Source of the DNA: Chitiniphilus purpureus
GTDB lineage: Bacteria; Pseudomonadota; Gammaproteobacteria; Burkholderiales; Chitinibacteraceae
DNA length: 64,000 bases
Assembly (NCBI RefSeq): GCF_025642115.1
Contig: NZ_CP106753.1
Span: 1,759,501 to 1,823,500, forward strand
Reading direction: 5' to 3'
A program made the translations under genes and the position numbers. This document shows positions 35,145 through 44,354 of the stretch, piece after piece. A model generated the notes under the pieces. It worked only from the letters and a program-made list of their open reading frames with translations. It did not search any database and was not told where the DNA came from. How positions within the stretch are numbered: the stretch's first letter is position 1; each line of letters starts with the position of its first letter.

Positions 35145-35540
35145 CTAATGCTGCGCCGCGCGCTCGATGCCCAGCTTCACGCCCGCTTCGACCGCGTCGG
35201 ACAGTCCCTCGGGCAGCGTGGCGCCCAGTGCCGCCTCGTCTTTAAAGTACCGCAGCAGGTTGGAGTACAGGTGCGGGCGGGCCGCATGCGCGTTCATGTT
35301 CGCCAGGACGCCGAATTTCCGGTACTGCTTCAGGAAATGCACGACGAATTCGGTGCTCAGCGCGGTGACCTCCTCCTTGGAGTAGCTCAGGCCCGCCTTG
35401 GGTCTTTGGGGGTCGATGGGCTTGATGTAGATCGCCGCCCCTTCGCTGCCGGGCTCGATCGGGCCGGGCTCGCCATCCCATGCGTGGGCGAGGGACAGTG
35501 CGAAGACCGCACTCAATGCGGCAAGGTGTTGGGTTCTCAT
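35145..35540 (-). CDS. Small secreted protein of unknown function
   Basis: This 131-residue protein has a signal peptide (MRTQHLAALSAVFALSLAHA) and a mostly helical mature part with VTALSTEFVVHFLKQYRKFGVL and LSDAVEAGVKLGIERAAQH. I do not recognise the family. There are no Cys residues in the mature chain. It is likely periplasmic. The upstream region is shared with the divergent zapE gene. Confidence 0.65.
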   Translation of the reverse strand: MRTQHLAALSAVFALSLAHAWDGEPGPIEPGSEGAAIYIKPIDPQRPKAGLSYSKEEVTALSTEFVVHFLKQYRKFGVLANMNAHAARPHLYSNLLRYFKDEAALGATLPEGLSDAVEAGVKLGIERAAQH

Positions 35541-35611
35541 GGACTCGCGGTTGTTGGGGATGGATGCGCTGTGGAACACTGCGCGCGGAAAGCGGCATCT
35601 CGGCCGCCGCG

Positions 35612-35617
35612 TATAAT
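35612..35617 (+). promoter_or_regulatory. Perfect -10 box upstream of zapE
   Basis: TATAAT lies 24 bases before the zapE ATG. No TTGACA-like -35 stands at 17 bases, so the box is weakly supported alone. Confidence 0.5.
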
Positions 35618-35640
35618 TGCAGGATTTCGCCAGGTCCACC

Positions 35641-36792
35641 ATGTCGCACCACGTCATTTCCCCGCCTGCGGCGGGCACGAGCCCATTGGCCTGGTACCGG
35701 GGCCTCTCCGGCCTGCCCGGCTTCATCCACGACCACGCCCAGGCGGATGCCATCGCCAGGTTGGAGGCGCTGTGGCAGGAGCTGGTCGAGTTCAAGCGCA
35801 AGCGCAACCGGTTGTTCGGCCGCTCCTTGCTGCCGCAGCCGGTGTTGCCACGCGGGGTGTACCTATGGGGCGGGGTGGGGCGCGGCAAGAGTTTTCTGAT
35901 GGATGCCTTCTATGCCGGCCTGCCGTACCGCCGCAAGAAGCGCCTGCACTTTCACCAGTTCATGCAGGAAGTCCATGCCGAGCTGCGGCGGCTGCAAGGT
36001 GCGAGTGACCCGCTGACCAAGGTGGCCGAGAAATGGGCCAGGGCGGTACGGGTGCTGTGCTTCGACGAATTCCATGTCTCGGACATCGCGGATGCGATGA
36101 TGCTGCGCCGGCTGCTGGAACAGCTGTTCGCGCGCGGTGTGGTGCTGGTCGCCACCAGCAACTACGCGCCGGACAATCTGTACCCCAACGGGCTGCAGCG
36201 CGCCAACTTCCTGCCGGCGATCGCGCTGCTCAAGGAGAAGCTCGATGTGCTCAATGTCGATGGCGGCGTCGACTACCGGATGCGCACGCTGACCGCCGCA
36301 CGGACCTACCTGGTGCCTCACGATGCGGCGGCGCAGGCGGAACTGGATACGCTGTTCGATGCGATCAGCACCGGGAGCGACCTGAGCAGCACACTGCAGA
36401 TCGAAGGCCGGCGTGTCAGCGCGCGACGCCATGCGCCGGGCATTGTCTGGTTCGACTTTGCCACGCTGTGCGGCGAGGGCCGTGGCCAGGCCGACTATCT
36501 GCAGCTGGCGCGTGAATACCATACGGTCATCGTTTCCGACATCCCGCAGCTGAGCGCGGCCCAGTCCAACCCGGCACGCCGTTTCACCTGGCTGGTCGAT
36601 GTGTTCTACGACCATCGGGTCAAGCTCATCCTGTCGGCCGCGGTGCCGGTCGAGGCGCTGTACATCCAGGGCCCGCAGGCCGGCGAATTCTTCCGCACCG
36701 CCAGCCGCTTGACCGAGATGCAGAGCCACGAATACCTCGCACTGCCGCACCAGTCGGTCCAGGAGACGCTGGCCGGCATTTCGGAGACCTGA
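35641..36792 (+). CDS. zapE: Cell division protein ZapE (AFG1-type ATPase)
   Basis: This 383-residue P-loop ATPase has Walker A GGVGRGKS (residues 77-84) and Walker B VLCFDEFHVSD (138-148). Downstream AFG1 motifs include ATSNYAPDNLYPNGLQR and VDYRMRTL. ZapE acts at the division septum and destabilises FtsZ filaments. The ATG at 35641 is preferred over an in-frame upstream start lacking family residues. Only four bases separate it from the next gene. Confidence 0.95.
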   Translation: MSHHVISPPAAGTSPLAWYRGLSGLPGFIHDHAQADAIARLEALWQELVEFKRKRNRLFGRSLLPQPVLPRGVYLWGGVGRGKSFLMDAFYAGLPYRRKKRLHFHQFMQEVHAELRRLQGASDPLTKVAEKWARAVRVLCFDEFHVSDIADAMMLRRLLEQLFARGVVLVATSNYAPDNLYPNGLQRANFLPAIALLKEKLDVLNVDGGVDYRMRTLTAARTYLVPHDAAAQAELDTLFDAISTGSDLSSTLQIEGRRVSARRHAPGIVWFDFATLCGEGRGQADYLQLAREYHTVIVSDIPQLSAAQSNPARRFTWLVDVFYDHRVKLILSAAVPVEALYIQGPQAGEFFRTASRLTEMQSHEYLALPHQSVQETLAGISET

Positions 36793-36796
36793 ACCG

Positions 36797-37774
36797 ATGA
36801 CGACGATGCAGGCGATCCTGCAGTCCGGCCCCGGCAGACCCTTGCAGCTGGGGCGGACCGAACGCCCCTCGCCCGGCCCGGGCCAACTGCTGGTACGGGT
36901 GCACGCCGCTGGCGTCAACCGCGCTGACCTTGCGCAGGCGGCCGGGCGCTACCCGGCCCCGGCGGGCGAATCGCCCATCCTGGGGTTGGAGATCGCCGGC
37001 GAAGTGGCCGCGCTGGGGGAGGGGGCCCACGGATTCAGGGTCGGCGACGCGGTATTCGGCCTCGTGGCAGGCGGTGGCTATGCCGAATACTGCGTGCTTG
37101 ATGCCGGGCTGGCGGTGCACAAGCCTGCCGCGCTGTCCTGGGAGATCGCAGCCGGCCTGCCCGAGGCATGGCTCACCGCATGGCTCAATCTGGTCGAACT
37201 CGGCGGCCTGCGGGCGCAGCAGCGCGTGCTGATCCATGCCGGTGCCAGCGGCGTCGGCGCCGCGGCCATCCAGCTGGCACACGTCTGGGGCGCCGCCGTG
37301 GCGGCGACCGCCGGCGGCGCGGACAAATGCGCATGGTGCCGCGCGCTGGGCGCCGGGCTTGCCATCGACCATGGCACCGAGGCGTTCGCCGAGGCCGTCA
37401 AGGCCTGGGGCGGGGCGGACCTGATTCTGGATACCGTGGGCGGCGACTATCTGCCCCGCAACCAGGCCTGCCTGAACCGCGATGGCACCATCGTGCTGAT
37501 CGGCGTGCTGCGCGGCACCGAAGCGCATATCAACCTGGGGCTGCTGCTGGTCAAGCGGCAGCGGCTGCTGGGCTCGACACTGCGGGCGCTGCCGTCGGTG
37601 CGCAAGGCGCAGCTGGCGGCTGCGCTGTGGCCCTGGCTGTTGCCGCGGCTGGCTGAGGGCCGTATCCGGCCGACCCCGGATCGCAGCTTCGCCCTGGCCG
37701 ATGCCGCCGCGGCGCACGCGTGGCTGGCCGGCAACCGCAACCTGGGCAAGGTGGTGCTCAGCGTCGCTGCCTGA
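36797..37774 (+). CDS. Zinc-free NAD(P)H quinone oxidoreductase (PIG3/QOR type)
   Basis: This 325-residue medium-chain dehydrogenase shows VHAAGVNRADLAQAAGRYP, LGLEIAGEVAALG, LIHAGASGVGAAAIQLA (nucleotide loop) and a closing NLGKVVLSV. The PIG3 signature VNRADLLQR is replaced by VNRADLAQA. It reduces quinones with NADPH. It starts 4 bases after zapE, so they are likely one transcript. Its last 17 bases overlap the end of the decayed phosphoesterase gene on the other strand. Confidence 0.9.
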   Translation: MTTMQAILQSGPGRPLQLGRTERPSPGPGQLLVRVHAAGVNRADLAQAAGRYPAPAGESPILGLEIAGEVAALGEGAHGFRVGDAVFGLVAGGGYAEYCVLDAGLAVHKPAALSWEIAAGLPEAWLTAWLNLVELGGLRAQQRVLIHAGASGVGAAAIQLAHVWGAAVAATAGGADKCAWCRALGAGLAIDHGTEAFAEAVKAWGGADLILDTVGGDYLPRNQACLNRDGTIVLIGVLRGTEAHINLGLLLVKRQRLLGSTLRALPSVRKAQLAAALWPWLLPRLAEGRIRPTPDRSFALADAAAAHAWLAGNRNLGKVVLSVAA

Positions 37775-38451
37775 ATGGGGGCAGAGGCTTGATCGGCCCG
37801 GCGACCAGCCGCAGCCGCGCGCCCTGCTGGGTGGACAGCCATAGCTTCATGGTTGCCCACTGTCGGGATCAGCGGGTGGACCTGCCGGTAGACGACGCCG
37901 TTGACGGTGGTCGGCGTGAAGGTCAGCGTCCAGTCGCTCAGCCAGGCGTCCACTTCGTTGGCGCTGTGGTTGTCGGTCATGTCGCCGCTGAACATCACGA
38001 AATGCGGCCGCACCTTCTGCACCAGCCGGTTGCCTTGCTGGCGCACGCTGCGGTTGGTGCGCGAATCACCGCCGGCGATGAAGGTCATGGGCTCATTGCC
38101 GGCTGGTGCGGTGCGGAACAGATGGGGCTCGCTGCAGCCGCTGCTGTCGCAGGCGCGGAAATAGTATTCGGTAGCGGCTGTCAGCCCGTTGAGGCGGACA
38201 AAGTGGCTGGTCAGGCTGGACTTGAACGTGCGCGCCATGGCGCTGCCGCTGTTCTGCCAGCCGGACTCATCGGTGGTCGTGCCATATTTCACGTATTGGC
38301 CGCTGGCAGCACCGCTTTGAGTAAAGCCGACCACGGCTTCGCTCGTCGGGTTGGCATCCCAGACAACACGGACATCCTTGACAGCGGCGCCGACCGCCTG
38401 CGCGAGCAGCAAGGCCGCACAGGCCGCTCCCCACAAGGTATGACGTTGCAT
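37758..38451 (-). pseudogene. Truncated purple-acid-phosphatase-like metallophosphoesterase
   Basis: A good start (AAGGAGT before ATG 38451) and signal peptide lead into a fibronectin-like domain, then the metallophosphoesterase motifs GGDSRTN, FSGDMTDNH and TVGNHE. The protein should go on for about 150-250 residues with further metal His. Instead the frame becomes non-coding right after GNHE. A +1 frame resumes with MKLWLSTQQGARLRLVAGPI and stops at 37758, as expected for a family C-terminus. I infer a large internal deletion with loss of frame. The original frame runs on to 37447 against the quinone oxidoreductase gene and is not real. Confidence 0.75.
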
Positions 38452-39015
38452 GGTGCACTCCTTGATCATGGCCCAGGCCGAGTCATGGGCCTTGTCGGAA
38501 AGGCGCCGCTCTTGCTGGCGCATGGGGTCCGTCGATGCATTGTGCATTTGCACAATCACCCGACAGGCGCCAAGACTCCGCGAAACGTGATGGGGCACAA
38601 GCCCGGCCAGTCAGGCGGTCACTCCAGCCAAGTGACCGGCAAGGTCGTGTTGCGCCAACCCCCTGATGTAGCGGTGAATCCGACCGATCCGGGGTGGCAG
38701 TGTGGTGGCCGGGCGGCCTTCGACCGCGCTGCGCCCTTGCCCGGGCAGGTGGGTGGTTGTGCGGTGCGGCAAAAGTCGTGATGTGACAGCGCAACCGCGA
38801 CGCACCGGTGCTGTTGGCCATCGCGTTGGCGCCCGGGTGCCATGGTCGGGCTGACCCGGCCGGGCCTGCTCGACACAAGGCGCGCAAGGCCGCCGCCGAT
38901 GGTGGGGCGGGGCGGTCGGGAAACCGCCGCGCCGGGCCCGGATGATCGTGGCGCGGTTCCGCTCCGACGCGTGCCGCCATGCGCGCCGGCGCAACGACGG
39001 ATGCTGCGTGGCGGC
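38452..39015. other. Intergenic region of 564 bases
   Basis: The right half is GC-rich without a visible gene. The left half contains the palindrome at 38539-38556 upstream of the decayed phosphoesterase gene. No clear terminator after pntB was seen. Confidence 0.4.
38539..38556. promoter_or_regulatory. Perfect 18-base palindrome, candidate operator
   Basis: ATTGTGCATTTGCACAAT: two 8-base arms around TT. It lies about 88 bases before the phosphoesterase start codon. Confidence 0.5.
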
Positions 39016-40383
39016 TCAGTGCACCGACTGCAACATGCCCTCGACCACCTTCTTGGCATCCCCGAACACCATCATGGTCTTGTCCATGTAGAAGAGGTCG
39101 TTGTCGAGCCCGGCGTAGCCCGCGCCCATCGAGCGCTTCACCACCAGCACCGTGCGCGCCTTGTACGCTTCCAGGATGGGCATGCCGTAGATCGGGCTTG
39201 CGGTATCGGTCTTGGCCGCCGGGTTGACCACGTCGTTGGCACCGATCACCAGCACCACGTCGGTGGTGGCGAACTCGTTGTTGATCTCCTCCATCTCCAG
39301 CACCTTGTCGTAGGGCACCTCGGCTTCGGCCAGCAGCACATTCATGTGGCCGGGCATGCGGCCGGCCACCGGGTGGATGGCGTAGCGCACCTTCACGCCG
39401 CGTTCCTCCAGCAGCTCGGCCAGTTCGTTGAGGGCGTGCTGCGCGCGCGAGACCGCGAGGCCGTAGCCGGGCACCACCACCACGCTTTCGGCGTTACTCA
39501 TCAGGAAGGCGGCATCCTCAGGGCTGCCGGACTTGTAGCGCTTTTCGCCTGCGTCGCCATGGCCGCCGCTGTTCTGCTGCGCGCCAAAGCCGCCCAACAG
39601 CACCGATGCGAGCGACCGGTTCATCGCCCGGCACATGATGGTGCTGAGGATGGCGCCGGACGCACCGACGCAGGCCCCGGCGATGATCAGCACCGGATTG
39701 TCCAGCGTGAAGCCGATGCCGGCGGCGGCCCAACCCGAGTACGAGTTGAGCATGGACACCACCACCGGCATGTCGGCGCCGCCGATCGGCACGATCAGCA
39801 GCACGCCCAGGATCAGCGCCAGTGCCACCATCATCAGAAAGGCCGCATGGCCATCGCTGACGACGTAGGCGATCCCAAAACCCAGCAGGGCCAGCGCGAC
39901 GGCAAGGTTGATCAGATGCTGGCCGGCAAAGCGCACCGGTCTGGCGGCAAAGCGCCCGGACAACTTGCCCCAGGCGACGACCGAGGCGGTGAAGGTGATT
40001 GCGCCGATGGCGGCACCCAGGAACAGCTCGACTTTCTGGATGAGGCTGTGCGACACCCCGGCATGTTCGATCGCCGCCACCGCGATCAGCACGGCCGCCA
40101 GGCCCACCAGCGAATGCATGGCGGCGACGAGTTCGGGCATCGCCGTCATTGCCACGGTGCGGGCGCGCCAAGCCCCCACCGCCGCACCGGCCGCCACCGC
40201 CAGACCGATCAGCCACAGTACCGGACCTGGTGCCACGAACAGCGTGGTCGCGACCGCGATGCCCATGCCGGACATGCCATAGAGATTGCCCCGGCGGGCC
40301 GAGGCTGGCGAGGCAAGACCGCGCAGCGCCAGGATGAACAGCACGGCACTGGCAAGATAGGCGAGCGCATACAGGTTCTGCAT
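39016..40383 (-). CDS. pntB: NAD(P) transhydrogenase subunit beta
   Basis: This 455-residue protein has about nine membrane helices (domain II, beta part) and a C-terminal NADP-binding domain III: VVVVPGYGLAVSRAQHALNEL, HPVAGRMPGHMNVLLAEAEVPYD, DVVLVIGANDVVNPAA and GMPILEAYKARTVLVVKRSM. PntB with PntA transfers hydride between NADH and NADP+ driven by the proton gradient. It starts one base after the pntAb stop. It is last in the pntAa-pntAb-pntB operon. Confidence 0.97.
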   Translation of the reverse strand: MQNLYALAYLASAVLFILALRGLASPASARRGNLYGMSGMGIAVATTLFVAPGPVLWLIGLAVAAGAAVGAWRARTVAMTAMPELVAAMHSLVGLAAVLIAVAAIEHAGVSHSLIQKVELFLGAAIGAITFTASVVAWGKLSGRFAARPVRFAGQHLINLAVALALLGFGIAYVVSDGHAAFLMMVALALILGVLLIVPIGGADMPVVVSMLNSYSGWAAAGIGFTLDNPVLIIAGACVGASGAILSTIMCRAMNRSLASVLLGGFGAQQNSGGHGDAGEKRYKSGSPEDAAFLMSNAESVVVVPGYGLAVSRAQHALNELAELLEERGVKVRYAIHPVAGRMPGHMNVLLAEAEVPYDKVLEMEEINNEFATTDVVLVIGANDVVNPAAKTDTASPIYGMPILEAYKARTVLVVKRSMGAGYAGLDNDLFYMDKTMMVFGDAKKVVEGMLQSVH

Positions 40384-40384
40384 G

Positions 40385-40729
40385 TCAGCGCTCCTTCCTG
40401 CGGAACATCTCCAGCATCCGGCGGGTGACCAGAAAGCCACCGAAGATGTTGATGCTGGCCAGGAATACGGCGATGGCGCCGAGGATGCTGGTCAGCGTGA
40501 TTGCCTGCCCGTCGATCCGGACCACCTGCAACAGGGCGCCGACGATGATGATGCCGCTGATGGCATTGGTCACGGCCATCAGCGGGGTATGCAGTGCGGG
40601 GGTGACGTTCCACACCACGTGATAGCCCACGAAGATGGCGAGCACGAAAACGGTGAGGCTGACGATGACGGCATCGGCGCCGCCGGCCTGGGCGACGGCG
40701 GACGCTGCGTGGATGATGGGTTCGTTCAT
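40385..40729 (-). CDS. pntAb: NAD(P) transhydrogenase subunit alpha, membrane part
   Basis: This 114-residue protein has three membrane helices: [46 protein letters not shown] is the domain II signature. In E. coli this is fused to the NAD-binding part; here the gene is split, as in Rhodospirillum and many other bacteria. It lies 16 bases after pntAa. The ATG at 40729 has GAGGG upstream. Confidence 0.95.
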   Translation of the reverse strand: MNEPIIHAASAVAQAGGADAVIVSLTVFVLAIFVGYHVVWNVTPALHTPLMAVTNAISGIIIVGALLQVVRIDGQAITLTSILGAIAVFLASINIFGGFLVTRRMLEMFRRKER

Positions 40730-40745
40730 GAGGGATCTTCCTGGG

Positions 40746-41864
40746 TCAGATGGGCATGAGCTCGCCGCGGTGGGCGATGCAGGTGGCGGCGAGGATATCG
40801 TCGGCAAGATCGGGGGCGAGGTGCCCCGCCTGGTCGGCAAGCAGTGCCGTGAACGCGAGCACGTTGCGCGCGTAGAGCGCCGAGGCGTCGGCCGCCAGCT
40901 CCGCCGCGAGGTTGCCGCAACCGAGCACTGTGACGCCGCCTGCCGTCACATGGCAGCCGTCCGGGCTGGCCAGCGCGCAATTGCCGCCGCTGTCCACCGC
41001 CAGATCGACGATCACGCTGCCCGGCTTCATCGCCGTCACCATGGCTTCGGTCAGCAGCAGCGGCGCGGGCTGGCCCGGGATCTGGGCGGTGGCGATCACG
41101 ATATCGGCTTCGCACGCACGGGCGGCGATCAGGGTCGCCTGGCGTGCCTGGTAGTCGTCCGACATCGCGCGCGCGTAACCGGCGGCGCTCTGGCTCGACA
41201 GTTGCTCCGCCTCGCTCGACGGCACCTCGACAAAGCGGGCGCCGAGCGATTCGACCTGTTCACGTGCCGCGGGACGTACATCGAACGCCTCGACCATGGC
41301 GCCCAGCCGCCTCGCTGTCGCGATGGCCTGCAATCCTGCGACCCCCGCACCGAGGATCAGTACCCGTGCCGGTTTGACGGTGCCGGCCGCGGTCATCAGC
41401 ATCGGCATGAAACGTGGATAGTGCTGGACCGCCTTGAGCACCGCGCGGTAGCCGGCCACATTGGCCTGCGAGGACAGCACGTCCATGGCCTGGGCCCGGG
41501 TGGTGCGCGGGATGCGCTCCAGTGCAAACGCGGTCAGGCGCTTGTCCGCAAGCCAGCGGCGGTGCGGGTAGCGATGCGCCTCGAACAGGGCGACGACGGT
41601 GGCCCCGTCGGGAATGGCCGCCAATGCCGCCTCGCTGGGCGCGCGTACCCGCAGCACCACGTCCGCGCCGGCGTAAAGGGATTCGGCGGGCACCAGCGTT
41701 GCACCGGCGGCGACGTATTGCGCGTCCGCAATCGCCGCAGCAAGCCCGGCGCCGGGCTCGACCCGCACTGTGTGGCCCTGGGCCAGATACTTCTTCACCG
41801 TTTCCGGCGTTGCCGCCACCCGGTGCTCGCCTGGGTGTGTTTCCGCGGCTATCGCAATCAGCAT
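40746..41864 (-). CDS. pntAa: NAD(P) transhydrogenase subunit alpha, NAD-binding part
   Basis: This 372-residue soluble domain I protein begins [26 protein letters not shown]. It has the AlaDH/PNT N-terminal domain, with [24 protein letters not shown], then the Rossmann loop [21 protein letters not shown] and the mobile-loop stretch near [14 protein letters not shown]. It binds NAD(H) on the cytoplasmic side. AAGGAGG seven to eight bases before ATG 41864 fixes the start. It is the first gene of the operon. Confidence 0.96.
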   Translation of the reverse strand: MLIAIAAETHPGEHRVAATPETVKKYLAQGHTVRVEPGAGLAAAIADAQYVAAGATLVPAESLYAGADVVLRVRAPSEAALAAIPDGATVVALFEAHRYPHRRWLADKRLTAFALERIPRTTRAQAMDVLSSQANVAGYRAVLKAVQHYPRFMPMLMTAAGTVKPARVLILGAGVAGLQAIATARRLGAMVEAFDVRPAAREQVESLGARFVEVPSSEAEQLSSQSAAGYARAMSDDYQARQATLIAARACEADIVIATAQIPGQPAPLLLTEAMVTAMKPGSVIVDLAVDSGGNCALASPDGCHVTAGGVTVLGCGNLAAELAADASALYARNVLAFTALLADQAGHLAPDLADDILAATCIAHRGELMPI

Positions 41865-42255
41865 CGATCTGTTCCTCCTTGCATCGGACAGGTGGGCCTG
41901 TCCGCCTTCGGATATGGGCGGGCTGCCTGCCGGAGTCGCAGCGGCAACGGCCGCAGCGGCGGCCGGGCGGTCTCCGGCAAACCCTCCCATTAAGCCGCGT
42001 CGGCACGCGTCCCGGTTTGACCGGACGCAAGCGCGGGGCGGGCACCGCTGTCACGGCGCCACCGTAGCGATGGCGGCATCGTGGGCCGGGCCGCGCGGCG
42101 TGACTGGCCGGGGAACGATCGCCACCGGCATTGCCGCATTCGCGCCCATTCATCCAGCCGTCTTGCCAAGTGCCATTTATTGAATGAGAATTAGTCTCAT
42201 TACATGGGCAAGCGCGAGCGCTGCCGTTTCCAACATCACTGCATGGGGTTATCCG
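41865..42255. other. Divergent intergenic region of 391 bases
   Basis: Lies between pntAa and the DUF2325 gene. The left 290 bases are GC-rich; the right end holds the likely DUF2325 promoter and a Fur-box-like palindrome. I found no clear pnt promoter. Confidence 0.45.
42163..42201 (+). promoter_or_regulatory. Promoter with overlapping Fur-box-like palindrome
   Basis: TTGCCA (42163-42168) and GAGAAT (42186-42191) are 17 bases apart. The sequence 42183-42201 reads AATGAGAATTAGTCTCATT, seven-base perfect arms around five bases, close to known Fur sites. It covers the -10 region, so binding would repress. Confidence 0.6.
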
Positions 42256-42579
42256 ATGAATGCTTATCTGGTCGGGGCGGATGTACTGGGCAACATTCCC
42301 GAGCTGTTGTCCCAATACGGCATTTCGATCCACAAGCACGTCTCCGGCCGCCATGCGGCGCACCAGCGCAAGCCCGCCAGCCTGAAAGGCGTGGATCTGA
42401 TCATCCTGTTCACCGATTTCCTGGGGCACAACGTGATGCGGCACTATCGCGAGCTGGCCAACGAGGAAAAGATCCGCTTCGTGGCGTGCCGCCGCTCCGT
42501 CTGTTCGCTGTCGCAATCACTGGACAAGGTATGTCCGCGTCAGGGTTGCGCCGCCTGCCCGCAACAGCCGCGTCGCTGA
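42256..42579 (+). CDS. DUF2325 domain-containing protein
   Basis: This 107-residue protein begins MNAYLVGADVLGNIPELL and contains HVSGRHAAHQRK, LIILFTDFLGHNVMRHYRE and FVACRRSVCSLSQSL, typical of DUF2325. The family has a Toprim/Rossmann-like fold and no assigned function. The C-terminus carries several Cys (VCPRQGCAACPQQ), which could bind metal. The Fur-box-like site upstream suggests control by iron, so a role in iron or metal stress is inferred. Confidence 0.85.
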   Translation: MNAYLVGADVLGNIPELLSQYGISIHKHVSGRHAAHQRKPASLKGVDLIILFTDFLGHNVMRHYRELANEEKIRFVACRRSVCSLSQSLDKVCPRQGCAACPQQPRR

Positions 42580-42716
42580 GTCTGGCCACCATCGCCTCTG
42601 CCGACGGCCGTCCGATGCGGCCGTTTGGGTCCCCATGGCGGCAAGGATTGCCGCCTCCCGCTGTTTCCGGCGGCATCCGGCCCGCTCAATCCTTGCTCCG
42701 TCAGGTGCACTGCCCG

Positions 42717-42732
42717 TGGCACGCTTCCTGCT
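42717..42732 (+). promoter_or_regulatory. Sigma-54 promoter of the flgB operon
   Basis: TGGCACG-CTTC-CTGCT matches the RpoN consensus with the invariant GG and GC ten bases apart. It lies 33 bases before the flgB ATG. Confidence 0.82.
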
Positions 42733-42765
42733 AGATAAGCATCGACTTATCAGGAGACCGCGCTC

Positions 42766-43170
42766 ATGCTGGGACGCATCGACGCTTATTTCAGGCCGCA
42801 GGAGACCGCGCTCAAACTGCGCAGCCACCGGCAGGAAGTGCTGGCATCCAACATCGCCAACGCCGATACGCCGCACTACAAGGCGCGCGACTTCGATTTC
42901 GGCACTGCCTACGCAGCCGCGCTGGAGGCCAAACCCACCGCGCCGCTGGCCCATACCGACCCCCGCCACCTGCAGCCCAGCCAGCGCATCGACCCGTTCG
43001 AACCGCAGCTGCGCTATCTGAATCCTGCCCAGGGGGCCATCGACGGCAACACCGTGGAAATGGAAACCCAGATGCGCGAATTCGCCGACAACGCCGTGCG
43101 TTACCAGGCCGCGATCACCTTCATGCAGCGACGCATCGAAGGGTTGCGCGGCGCAATGCAGAACCAGTAA
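42766..43170 (+). CDS. flgB: Flagellar basal-body rod protein FlgB
   Basis: This 134-residue proximal rod protein has the N-terminal rod signature HRQEVLASNIANADTPHYKARDFDF and the ending NAVRYQAAITFMQRRIEGL. It lacks a signal peptide and is exported by the flagellar type III apparatus. It is the first gene of the ten-gene flg operon, 33 bases after the sigma-54 site, with CAGGAGA before the ATG. Confidence 0.97.
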   Translation: MLGRIDAYFRPQETALKLRSHRQEVLASNIANADTPHYKARDFDFGTAYAAALEAKPTAPLAHTDPRHLQPSQRIDPFEPQLRYLNPAQGAIDGNTVEMETQMREFADNAVRYQAAITFMQRRIEGLRGAMQNQ

Positions 43171-43184
43171 CCGGAGCCTGAGCC

Positions 43185-43595
43185 ATGTCGCTGTTCCGCA
43201 CCTTCGATATCGCTTCCTCGGCCATGCAGGCCCAGTCGATGCGGCTCAATGCCGTGGCCAGCAACCTGGCCAACGCCGAATCGGCCACCAGCGCCAACGG
43301 CCAGCCCTACCGCGCCCGGCAGGTGGTGTTCCAGAGCGCCTTGCTCGACGCGCGCGCCAGATTGCCGGGCGTCAAGGTGGCTGCGGTGGTGGAGGACCAG
43401 AGCGCGCCGCGGCTGGTGTACGACCCACGGAACCCGCTGGCGGACGCCAATGGCTACATCGCCATGCCCAATGTGAGCGTGGTCGAGGAAATGACCAACA
43501 TGATGTCGGCCTCGCGCGCTTATCAAACCAACGCCGATGTGATGAACACGGCCAAGACGCTGATGCTGCGCACGCTGCAGCTGGGCCAATCCTGA
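43185..43595 (+). CDS. flgC: Flagellar basal-body rod protein FlgC
   Basis: This 136-residue proximal rod protein shows [28 protein letters not shown], the central YRARQVVFQ, and the ending [39 protein letters not shown]. It starts 14 bases after flgB. Acts in the rod between FlgB and FlgF. Confidence 0.97.
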   Translation: MSLFRTFDIASSAMQAQSMRLNAVASNLANAESATSANGQPYRARQVVFQSALLDARARLPGVKVAAVVEDQSAPRLVYDPRNPLADANGYIAMPNVSVVEEMTNMMSASRAYQTNADVMNTAKTLMLRTLQLGQS

Positions 43596-43607
43596 TAGGA
43601 GGCAATC

Positions 43608-44291
43608 ATGGCAACCACTCCCGGCACCTCCGGCATCGAGACGCGTTTCGATTACACCGCGCTCAACAAGAAGGCCGACACCGACAAGAGCGCGATGCAG
43701 GAGCAGCAGGACGCGTTTCTCAAGCTGCTGGTCAAGCAGCTGCAAAGCCAGGATCCGATGAATCCGATGGACAACGCGCAGATGACCAGCCAGATGGCGC
43801 AGATCAACACCGTCACCGGCATCGAGAAGCTCAACGCCGCGGTGCAGACGCTGCTCTCGTCGTACAGCGCCTCGCACAGCATCCAGGCCGCCGGGCTCGT
43901 GGGCAAGCAGGTGATGGCGCCCCAGGACACCTTCGCGTTCGATCCGGCCAAGCCGCTGCAGGCCGGGGTCACGGTACCCGAGGGCGTGACCCAGGTCGGC
44001 GTCGCCATCATCGGCGAGGATGGCAAGGTGGTCGATCAGATGGCCGGCACCGCCAAGGAAGGTGAATTCATGCCGATCGAGTGGGACGGCACCCTGAGCG
44101 ATGGCACCAAGGCCAAGGCCGGCAACTATTTCATCGTCGCCAAGGGGCTGAACGCCGACGGCAAGGAGGTCAACCTGACGGTGAATGGCTGGCAGCAGGT
44201 CAAGAGCGTGGAATTCGGCAAGGAAGGGGTGAATGTCAATCTGGCCAGCGGCAAGAAGGTCGGGTTCGACACCATCCAGCAGGTGATGTAG
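43608..44291 (+). CDS. flgD: Flagellar hook-capping scaffold FlgD
   Basis: This 227-residue hook cap has the N-terminal segment QDAFLKLLVKQLQSQDPMNPMDNAQMTSQMAQINTVTGIEKL, the mark of the family. The C-terminal Tudor/Ig-like part shows MPIEWDGTLSDGTKAKAGNYF. It sits at the tip of the growing hook and is discarded later. It starts 12 bases after flgC, with AGGAGGC before the ATG. Confidence 0.96.
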   Translation: MATTPGTSGIETRFDYTALNKKADTDKSAMQEQQDAFLKLLVKQLQSQDPMNPMDNAQMTSQMAQINTVTGIEKLNAAVQTLLSSYSASHSIQAAGLVGKQVMAPQDTFAFDPAKPLQAGVTVPEGVTQVGVAIIGEDGKVVDQMAGTAKEGEFMPIEWDGTLSDGTKAKAGNYFIVAKGLNADGKEVNLTVNGWQQVKSVEFGKEGVNVNLASGKKVGFDTIQQVM

Positions 44292-44354
44292 GCGTGACGC
44301 AGGTGGACGGCGTGGCCTGATGGCGCGCCGGCAGGATTTGCCAGGAGAGACAAA

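Noticed and set aside
37447..37757. Extension of the phosphoesterase frame into the quinone oxidoreductase gene
   Set aside because: After GNHE the residues have no protein character and lie antisense to a good gene; treated as the pseudogene end instead.
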